Below are positions 58,853 through 64,000 of a DNA stretch of 64,000 nt, piece after piece. Where the stretch lies: positions 1 through 64,000 of the forward strand of contig JADKBS010000014.1 in NCBI GenBank assembly GCA_016714985.1, written 5' to 3'. This DNA comes from Saprospiraceae bacterium. GTDB taxonomy: Bacteria; Bacteroidota; Bacteroidia; Chitinophagales; Saprospiraceae. The notes beneath the pieces are model-generated. The model made no database searches, was not told the origin of the DNA, and was given only the letters and a program-made list of their open reading frames with translations. Numbering within the stretch: the first letter of the stretch is position 1; each line of letters opens with the position of its first letter. The position numbers and the translations under genes are program-made.

Positions 58853-59006
58853 GATTTAAGATAGACGATATAACCTGCCTGTCGGCAGACAGGGATTTAA
58901 GATTTGGGACGCCGAGCCAAACTCGAAATGCCCGTTTTTATTGATAAATCGTCAATCGTTATTTCAATAAATCTGCTAAGCAATCTTATATCTTATATCT
59001 TAAATC
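58853..59006. repeat. atcttat heptamer inverted repeat with a central hairpin
   Basis: Outer arms gatttaagatagacgatata (58853 on) and tatatcttatatcttaaatc (58987 on) are near-complements; the right arm reads atcttat atcttaa in 7-nt steps. The inner palindrome cctgcctgtcggcagacagg lies at 58874-58893. This covers the gap between the regulator and the DUF1801 gene. Confidence 0.7.
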
Positions 59007-59040
59007 AAAAAAATCGAACCTATAATTCCTCCATGCCCAA

Positions 59041-59415
59041 TCAGGGGTTTGCCACCCGCACCGCTTCCCGCACCACCCTATCCAGTTCCGGCAGCCGCTC
59101 CGCCACTTCCGCTGCCGAGCGGAAAAAGGCGATGCGCCTGTCCTTCCAGTCTCCTTCCAAAATCGGCGAGGCCACCTGCACGATGCTCGGATGGTGGAAC
59201 ACGAGCCGGATTTCCTTTTTGTTGCTGAGGTTGAAAGTAAAGAGGTCGGCATCGAGGTTGTAGCTCGGTGCGTTCCATTTTATCCGCTCCAAAAGTAGCG
59301 GGTGCGCTGCCCGGACGGTTTGCCGGAGGGTTTCGAGTTCGGCCTTCATGGGGTGGTCGAGCTGGTCGAGCCAGGCTTGGACGGTTTCGGCGTCGGTGAC
59401 AGTAGGTTTTGACAT
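59041..59415 (-). CDS. DUF1801 (YdhG-like) protein
   Basis: 124 residues from ATG 59415. Typical blocks: VQAWLDQLDHPMKAELETLRQTVRAAHPLLLERIKWNAPSYN, FTFNLSNKKEIRLVFHHP, RRIAFFRSAAEVAERLPELDRVVREAV. The fold resembles the iron-chaperone frataxin-like group by name (YdhG), but function is not established. Cytoplasmic. It stands 16 bases after the DHCW cupin gene on the same strand, so both may share a transcript with the GNAT gene. Confidence 0.88.
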   Translation of the reverse strand: MSKPTVTDAETVQAWLDQLDHPMKAELETLRQTVRAAHPLLLERIKWNAPSYNLDADLFTFNLSNKKEIRLVFHHPSIVQVASPILEGDWKDRRIAFFRSAAEVAERLPELDRVVREAVRVANP

Positions 59416-59431
59416 ATTGATTATCAATTGT

Positions 59432-59764
59432 TTATTTCAAAAAATCCCCATCCACAATCAGTAGCTTGACGCCTTGTTCGCAGACGGAGCGGTGGGAGCT
59501 TAGGTTATCCGACACGACATAGGTCATGCCTTTTTTCAGCAAAAACGAGCCGCCATCCTCCATCTCGCTGACGAACTCGCCTTCGAGGCAATGGACGATA
59601 TGCCCTTTTTGGCACCAATGGTCGGCCACATAGCCCGGCGAATACTCGACAATGCGCAGGCGCAGGCCGGGCAGTTGCAGCGTTTGCCAGTAGGCCGTGC
59701 CCGACTCGCCGGGGTGCTCCGTTTTTTCGATGAAAGACCAGTCAATGGTTTGAAAATCAATCAT
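59432..59764 (-). CDS. DHCW motif cupin fold protein
   Basis: 110 residues. The name-giving motif is present as D-H-W-C (YVADHWCQKGHIVHCLEGEF, from about 47), followed by MEDGGSFLLKKGMTYVVSDN and HRSVCEQGVKLLIVDGDF. These are small cupins with one metal or ligand site of unknown substrate. The start overlaps the end of the GNAT gene by 8 bases, which indicates coupled translation. Confidence 0.88.
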   Translation of the reverse strand: MIDFQTIDWSFIEKTEHPGESGTAYWQTLQLPGLRLRIVEYSPGYVADHWCQKGHIVHCLEGEFVSEMEDGGSFLLKKGMTYVVSDNLSSHRSVCEQGVKLLIVDGDFLK

Positions 59765-60197
59765 TTATTGCTTTTTTATAAACATCCGGGTTGTGCCGCT
59801 CCATGAACCGCTCCGGGGCGGCGAGTTCCTTCCAATCGAATTGGCGGTACAGCCCGTGCGCATCCGCCGTAGCCAGCATCCAGCGGCGCAGGCCCTGCAA
59901 TTCGGGGTGCTCGTGGATGCTTTGCAGCAGCATTTTCGACAAGCCCTGCCCCCGGTGTTCCGGCAGGATGAACACATCGGCGAGGTAGGCAAAAGAGGCA
60001 AAATCGCTGATGACCCTTGCGAAGCCCACTTGGTTTTCATCATGAAAAACGCCAAAACACAGCGAGTTTTCGATGCTTTTCTGCACGATTTCCATCGGGA
60101 TTCCTTTGCTCCAATAGGATTCCTCGCTCAGGTAGCGGTGGATGAGCGGGAGGTCGAGTTGGGAGTAGTCGGTGGTGATGGTGTAGGCGCTCTGCAT
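59757..60197 (-). CDS. GNAT family N-acetyltransferase
   Basis: 146 residues from ATG 60197 (a TTG nine bases upstream was not used). Acetyl-CoA site: VGFARVISDFASFAYLADVFILPEHRGQGLSKMLLQSI, with the R-G-x-G loop; the C-terminal motif is RWMLATADAHGLYRQFDWKELAAPERFMER. This matches the group of small cytoplasmic acetyltransferases often found next to stress genes; the acceptor is unknown. Overlaps the cupin gene. Confidence 0.93.
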   Translation of the reverse strand: MQSAYTITTDYSQLDLPLIHRYLSEESYWSKGIPMEIVQKSIENSLCFGVFHDENQVGFARVISDFASFAYLADVFILPEHRGQGLSKMLLQSIHEHPELQGLRRWMLATADAHGLYRQFDWKELAAPERFMERHNPDVYKKAIND

Positions 60198-60211
60198 GGT
60201 TGACAATAAGT

Positions 60212-60679
60212 TTATTTCGCCCGCACGTACCGCTCGATGTTCAGCCGTTCAATGCCCTCGGCCTCCACCTTCTCCACGCCCCTTTGCACCAGCGTATCGC
60301 CTGTGATAGTAACGGTGAACGGGAAATCATGCCCCTCCCAGGCCCGGTCGGTGCAGTATTCGAGGTGCTCGGTGTAGGTGCTGTCCTTGAGCGAGTAACG
60401 CCCGCCGCCCGATGCGAATACCGCCGTCGTAGAGTCCTGCCCCTTGTTCAGGTCATGGAGCAGGAAGGCAAAATGCGTTTCGTTGATGATTTTGACGAAG
60501 GACTTGTCCTTGGTGTAGTCCGTGATGGTTGAGTCGCCTTTTTCGACAATGGTACCCGTGACGAGCTTCCAAGTGCCGAGCAAGGGATTGGCAGCTTGTT
60601 TGTCTGGTGCAGCCTGTTTTTCAGGTTGCGAACAGGCGGCCAGCAGCAGGAGACAAGCCAAGAAACTTTTGCTTTTCAT
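60212..60679 (-). CDS. Lipoprotein, lipocalin-like (DUF4488-type)
   Basis: 155 residues. Lipobox LLLAAC (C16) followed by SQPEK. The domain begins with NPLLGTWKLVTGTIVEKGDSTITDYTKDKSFVKIINETHFAFLLHDL, the pattern of the DUF4488 lipocalin-like family, and continues with FASGGGRYSLKDSTYTEHLEYC and FPFTVTITGDTLVQRGV. It probably binds a small hydrophobic molecule at the outer membrane. Same direction as the GNAT gene (14-base gap). Confidence 0.82.
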   Translation of the reverse strand: MKSKSFLACLLLLAACSQPEKQAAPDKQAANPLLGTWKLVTGTIVEKGDSTITDYTKDKSFVKIINETHFAFLLHDLNKGQDSTTAVFASGGGRYSLKDSTYTEHLEYCTDRAWEGHDFPFTVTITGDTLVQRGVEKVEAEGIERLNIERYVRAK

Positions 60680-60715
60680 GTGTCTGTGTTTTGAAAATGA
60701 GGGCCGTAAGATAGG

Positions 60716-61252
60716 TCAATTCCCATTTTCATCCATCATTTTCGTAAAGGCCGACCACAACCGCCGCAATGCCGCTTCCGTCGCCGCATCCTTGATTTGG
60801 CCGTCAGTTGCAAACTTTGCTTTCACGCTTTTTATCAGCAACTGCGTCTGCTCCGTATACGCCGCCGAGAGCGTCCGCATGACCAGCAGCAATTGCTCGT
60901 GGCCCTTCTCCCCGCTGGCCGAGGCCGTGATGAGGCCCGTCGGCTTCCCATCGAAAATGACGGTGGAGACCATCCATTCCAAGGCGTTCTTCAAGCTGCC
61001 CGGCAAGCTGAACACGTACTCCGGCGTGCAGATGATAACGCCGTCGGCCTCGGTTATTTGCTGCCGCAATGCGGTGACTGCTTCGGGCGCAGGCTCCACG
61101 TCGAGGTCGGGATTGAAGTGGTGCAGTTCGGCCAGCCCCTCGTAAATGGTGAAGTCATAGCGGCTGCCCGCCCATTGCGCCAGCAGCTTCAAAAGCTTTA
61201 GGTTGGCGGAATCGGCACGGATACTGCCGCAGATGGCGAGGATTTTTTTCAT
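60716..61252 (-). CDS. NADPH-dependent FMN reductase
   Basis: 178 residues. Flavodoxin-like start MKKILAICGSIRADSANLKLL with the FMN phosphate loop G-S-x-R-x-x-S-x-N, then ADGVIICTPEYVFSLPGSLKNALEWMVSTVIFDGKPTGLITASASGEKGHEQLL, the conserved P-E-Y and W-x-S blocks of the family (ChrR/azoreductase-like). It can reduce quinones, chromate or azo dyes in relatives. Divergent from the NudK-like gene with only 45 bases between the starts. Confidence 0.93.
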   Translation of the reverse strand: MKKILAICGSIRADSANLKLLKLLAQWAGSRYDFTIYEGLAELHHFNPDLDVEPAPEAVTALRQQITEADGVIICTPEYVFSLPGSLKNALEWMVSTVIFDGKPTGLITASASGEKGHEQLLLVMRTLSAAYTEQTQLLIKSVKAKFATDGQIKDAATEAALRRLWSAFTKMMDENGN

Positions 61253-61297
61253 GGGGTGAAATTACGATATGAATACCTTCGCCTCAAAATCAATCAG

Positions 61298-61879
61298 ATG
61301 CGCAACAACGAAGTAAAAATCCAAAAAACCGAAGTCCTCTCCGACAACTGGTACACGCTCCGTAAAATCACCTTTGATTTCAAAAAGCACAACGGCACCT
61401 GGGAGACCATCAGCCGGGAAACCTACGACCGGGGCAACGGTGCAACGATTTTACTTTACAACCGGAAGCTGCGCACCGTCATACTCACCCGCCAGTTTCG
61501 GATGCCTACCTACCTGAACGGCAACAAATCAGGCATGCTCATCGAAGCCTGCGCCGGCCTCCTCGACCGGGACAATGCAGAGGATTGTATCCGGCGGGAG
61601 ACGGAGGAGGAAACGGGCTATAAAATCCACGACGTACGGAAGGTCTTCGAGGCGTACATGTCGCCAGGGTCGGTGACGGAAATCCTTTATTTTTTCATCG
61701 CCGAATACGAGGCCAACATGAAGGTCAGCGACGGCGGCGGCCACCACGACGAACACGAGGACATCCAAGTGCTGGAACTGGACTTCGACGAGGCGCTGGG
61801 CATGGTGAAGTCAGGCGAAATCAAGGACGGGAAGACTATTATGCTCTTGCAGCACCTGCGGCTGGAGGGGGCAATGTAG
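61298..61879 (+). CDS. nudK: NUDIX hydrolase, GDP-mannose pyrophosphatase NudK-like
   Basis: 193 residues from ATG 61298 (MRNNEVKIQKTEVLSDNWYTLRKITFDFKKHNG), a start that matches NudK. The Nudix region reads GLLDRDNAEDCIRRETEEETGY, as in NudK, with the metal-binding R-E-x-x-E-E. The block TILTRQFRMPTYLNG and SPGSVTEILYFFIAEY are also typical. NudK cleaves GDP-mannose to mannose-1-phosphate and GMP. The upstream 14-codon extension was rejected because it has no homology. Promoter region is shared with the FMN reductase. Confidence 0.9.
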   Translation: MRNNEVKIQKTEVLSDNWYTLRKITFDFKKHNGTWETISRETYDRGNGATILLYNRKLRTVILTRQFRMPTYLNGNKSGMLIEACAGLLDRDNAEDCIRRETEEETGYKIHDVRKVFEAYMSPGSVTEILYFFIAEYEANMKVSDGGGHHDEHEDIQVLELDFDEALGMVKSGEIKDGKTIMLLQHLRLEGAM

Positions 61880-61929
61880 GACAAAAGGCTCCTAACCAAA
61901 AGGGCTGTTTGATATTGCTCGCCACCTGC

Positions 61930-62307
61930 CTATGACATTGCTTTTTCTGCCATCATTTTATGAAACAAAAAATAGGAACCACCCAGCGGCACGAAAAACA
62001 GCAGTGGGAAAAGCACGCCGAACCCAAGCCCGTCCACTGCCCAATTGCTCACCACTGCCCCAATGAAATTGAGGGCAAAACCAAAATAAGACCACTCCTT
62101 GACCCTTGCCGGGACGAACGGCAGCACCAAGACCAGCGAGCCAAGTATGCTGAAAATACTGACCATCGGGGCGAAATAGGGCGGGTAGCCAAAATGCTCC
62201 ATGCCCGCTTTTTGCTCCTCGCTGCCAAAGAAAACCAAGGACATCACCCCGCACCAAAGGAAGATGATAGCGGTACAAATCCAGAAGATGATTTTTTGCT
62301 TTTTCAT
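61930..62307 (-). CDS. Four-helix membrane protein, 125 aa
   Basis: Four hydrophobic segments (about 5-27, 45-65, 72-92, 100-118) with the motif YPPYFAPMVSIFSILGSLVLVLPFVPARVKEWSYFGFALNFIGA, as in the DoxX-like/DUF6326 type of small membrane proteins in Bacteroidota. No catalytic residues are evident. The start overlaps the stop of the DUF998 gene by 4 bases (ATGA), so the two are coupled. Confidence 0.8.
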   Translation of the reverse strand: MKKQKIIFWICTAIIFLWCGVMSLVFFGSEEQKAGMEHFGYPPYFAPMVSIFSILGSLVLVLPFVPARVKEWSYFGFALNFIGAVVSNWAVDGLGFGVLFPLLFFVPLGGSYFLFHKMMAEKAMS

Positions 62308-62942
62308 GGTTTTAAATAAGTTTTAGCGACGAGGATAGTCCAGAAGATGTAGCAAAATACCAGCAACCGATTGGCGTAGCCACCAAGTGCCACCACGCCG
62401 TCGGGGACGCTTTCAATTGGTGGGGCATCCTTGCCCAGTTGCACACCGGCGTTTTTGAACCCCGAAAACATGACCATCATGGCCAAGGCCATCAGTACCA
62501 CACTAAACCACGTAGCATGGGTGGACAGGAGGATGGAAGTTTTGCTGCCGCTCCAATTCTCCAAGCCAACCAGATGATACCCGATGAGCAGGGCAGCCAC
62601 TGGCAGGGTGGGCACACCGAGCGCAAAAGCAAGCCCGTGCTTGGGGTGGTTGATGTCAAACAAGCCGCCCATGATGGCGCCAATGCCTGAAACAAAGAGC
62701 AAAATCACCCCCAACGACGCCCATTTCGTGCCGACCACGTTCCAGAGCAGGAGGGCAAGGAAGATGGAACAGGCTCCCCATAAGATGAAAAAAGCGGTGA
62801 GAAACCCTTTGTTTTTGCCCGTCGCGTATTCGCTCACCATGCGCCAACTCGGCTGAAATTCCGGGCTGACAAAATTCAATATCAGCAGGCAAAGTAGGGA
62901 AAGGCAGCCGGAAGCGATTGATAAATTGGCTAAGATTTTCAT
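62304..62942 (-). CDS. DUF998 membrane protein
   Basis: 212 residues, six hydrophobic segments. The DUF998 features are the first helix plus PSWRMVSEYATGKNKGFLTAFFILWGACSIFLALLLWN, and FVSGIGAIMGGLFDINHPKHGLAFALGVPTLPVAALLIGY. Proteins of this family are of unknown role. It stands 5 bases downstream of the SRPBCC gene at 62948, so the block 63451-61930 is likely one operon. Confidence 0.88.
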   Translation of the reverse strand: MKILANLSIASGCLSLLCLLILNFVSPEFQPSWRMVSEYATGKNKGFLTAFFILWGACSIFLALLLWNVVGTKWASLGVILLFVSGIGAIMGGLFDINHPKHGLAFALGVPTLPVAALLIGYHLVGLENWSGSKTSILLSTHATWFSVVLMALAMMVMFSGFKNAGVQLGKDAPPIESVPDGVVALGGYANRLLVFCYIFWTILVAKTYLKP

Positions 62943-62947
62943 GCGTA

Positions 62948-63451
62948 TTACTTTTTTAAATCATTGAGCAATGCCTCCAATTGGTCAAGCGCCATCGTCA
63001 AACCCTCCTTCATGCCCATCTGTACGACGGTTTCCAAGTCGGCTAGCGATTGATAGACTACGACCGTCTGGACGAGGGTGCTTTCCGAAAGCTCATCGAA
63101 CGTGGAGCGCCATTCCGCACGGGGAAGTTCGGGATTCAGGTTGCCCTCCGCATCGCAGAAGCCGTCCCATGCCTTGAAACTTTCTATGGGCTGGATGGTG
63201 ACGTAGTCCATTCGCCCCCAATGTTCCTCGCCTTCTGGCCCGCACATGGCATAAAGCCAGTGGCCACCTTCGCTGAAGTCCATGCTTTTTGTGCGGGCCA
63301 CCCACGGTTTTGGGGCGAACCACTGTTCCAAAAGCTCGCGCTTGGTGTGGCAGTCCCAGACCAGTTGGCGGTCGGCTGCAAACTCCCGGCGCACGGTGAT
63401 GGTGTTGTTTTCCTTGTCCACAAGGAAGTCGAATTGAAGGGTGCTTTTCAT
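62948..63451 (-). CDS. SRPBCC (AHSA1-like) domain protein
   Basis: 167 residues. START-like fold: TLQFDFLVDKENNTITVRREFAADRQLVWDCHTKRELLEQWFAPKPWVARTKSMDFSEGGHWLYAMCGPEGEEHWGRMDYVTIQPIESFKAWDGFCDAEG, and a C-terminal helix QMGMKEGLTMALDQLEALL. It binds a hydrophobic ligand in related proteins. Paralogue of the neighbouring 63508-63999 gene. Such proteins are often next to ArsR-type regulators, but none is inside the window. Confidence 0.92.
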   Translation of the reverse strand: MKSTLQFDFLVDKENNTITVRREFAADRQLVWDCHTKRELLEQWFAPKPWVARTKSMDFSEGGHWLYAMCGPEGEEHWGRMDYVTIQPIESFKAWDGFCDAEGNLNPELPRAEWRSTFDELSESTLVQTVVVYQSLADLETVVQMGMKEGLTMALDQLEALLNDLKK

Positions 63452-63507
63452 GTTTTAGCTAGTTTTAAAGTTTGAAGCAAATCAACGCCGGTTAGTTTTA
63501 TTTCAAT

Positions 63508-63999
63508 TTAGTGAATGGTTTTCAGCAGGCTTGTCAGGTTGTCAAAAGACATCTTAAACCCTATTTTGAATCCATCGAGCAAATTCTCCAAGCGGACAAG
63601 TGATTCATTGTAAATGGTGATCCGCACTTTTGTCATGCCATCTTGTTCGCTGAAAATATGATCCCAGTCAGAGCCAGGCAATTCCAGGTTTTCATCCTTG
63701 TCTGCAAAAGCATTTTTCATTTTGAAATTGGTTTTTGGCGTAATGGAAGTATATTCCTGCATTGCCCAACGCTCCTGTCCTTCCGGGCCTATCATAGCAT
63801 AAAACCTTCGGCCACCAACTTTGAAATCCATGTATTTTGTCTTGGAAACATAAGGTTTAGGCGCGACCCATTGGTCGAGCAGTTCCGGTTTGGTGAAAGC
63901 ATCCCATACCAGCGAATGAGCTGCCTCAAACTCCATGTTTATGGTTACCGTTTTAGTTGTTTTGTCAACGGCTAAATCGAACAATGAATTACTTGTCAT
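63508..63999 (-). CDS. SRPBCC (AHSA1-like) domain protein, tandem paralogue
   Basis: 163 residues, starting at ATG 63999 one base from the window edge. FEAAHSLVWDAFTKPELLDQWVAPKPYVSKTKYMDFKVGGRRFYAMIGPEGQERWAMQEYTSITPKTNFKMKNAFADKDENLELPGSDWDHIFSEQDGMTKV, then a helix LLDGFKIGFKMSFDNL. It is closely similar in plan to the 62948-63451 protein but AT-richer, so the copies differ in age or origin. The gap of 56 bases between the two genes is compatible with one operon. The upstream regulator is outside the window. Confidence 0.9.
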   Translation of the reverse strand: MTSNSLFDLAVDKTTKTVTINMEFEAAHSLVWDAFTKPELLDQWVAPKPYVSKTKYMDFKVGGRRFYAMIGPEGQERWAMQEYTSITPKTNFKMKNAFADKDENLELPGSDWDHIFSEQDGMTKVRITIYNESLVRLENLLDGFKIGFKMSFDNLTSLLKTIH

Positions 64000-64000
64000 T

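Noticed and set aside
1..64000. rRNA, tRNA or riboswitch genes
   Set aside because: No cloverleaf with TTCGANTC arm, no 16S/23S landmarks and no known riboswitch core was recognised on either strand by eye; a covariance search would be needed for certainty.

Overview
The window comes from a chromosome of a member of the Bacteroidota, most likely of the Saprospiraceae/Lewinellaceae type. The evidence is T9SS (Por) sorting tails on four large secreted proteins, a gliding-motility-type C-terminal domain, SprB and PKD repeats, an ECF sigma/FecR/STN-TonB-receptor cluster, LytS/LytTR signalling, and promoter-like TAnnTTTG boxes in place of the E. coli -10 box. No rRNA, tRNA, CRISPR array, IS element or prophage structural gene was seen. 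Base composition alternates between GC-rich core genes and AT-rich islands: the LRR gene at 6938, the middle of the RloA-like gene at 40581, most of the T9SS-B gene at 18775, and the 5' half of the KilA-N gene.

Layout. 1-4.9 kb: a cut FAD oxidoreductase, an outer-membrane-like protein, an Hsp20 chaperone and a DUF6265/SnoaL-type secreted protein. 4.4-6.1 kb: divergent HxlR regulator and old-yellow-enzyme reductase. 6.3-11.1 kb: Uma2 nuclease, LRR protein, and a SNF2 helicase broken by a heptanucleotide repeat. 11.3-16.9 kb: a giant FG-GAP/VCBS T9SS protein. 17.0-17.6 kb: a chimeric scar joining a second helicase N-terminus to an ABC permease C-terminus. 17.8-26.2 kb: a lipoprotein, a T9SS-B protein, an esterase/sigma-factor group and a secreted zinc protease. 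26.5-28.6 kb: a sugar-isomerase-like gene and a KilA-N gene surrounded by striking palindromes. 28.7-35.3 kb: a TonB receptor split by a frameshift, and a duplicated beta-helix-like T9SS protein. 35.6-45.6 kb: bestrophin, reductase, serine hydrolase, an RloA/RloB (AbiL-like) defence pair, gene remnants and an AraC regulator. 45.9-52.2 kb: ECF sigma, FecR, TonB receptor and a repeat lipoprotein. 52.5-56.0 kb: a two-gene conflict system (SMEK-EAD11 protein plus STAND NTPase with TPRs). 57-58.8 kb: LytS/LytTR two-component system. 59-64 kb: small enzymes (DUF1801, DHCW cupin, GNAT, FMN reductase, NudK, DUF998, two SRPBCC proteins).

Three themes stand out. First, the pair at 52501-55987 carries the same 17-residue motif at the C-terminus of the putative effector and at the N-terminus of the STAND sensor, the arrangement expected of amyloid-type NLR signalling; its TPR array is built of near-identical 144-bp units. 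Second, many intergenic regions, and three sites inside the helicase gene, hold inverted repeats built of degenerate heptanucleotides of many different sequences; one tract puts the helicase out of frame by an amount that one repeat unit would correct. Third, a perfect palindrome occurs both just upstream of and inside the KilA-N gene. At least five genes are out of frame, so either decay or assembly indels must be considered when reading this annotation.
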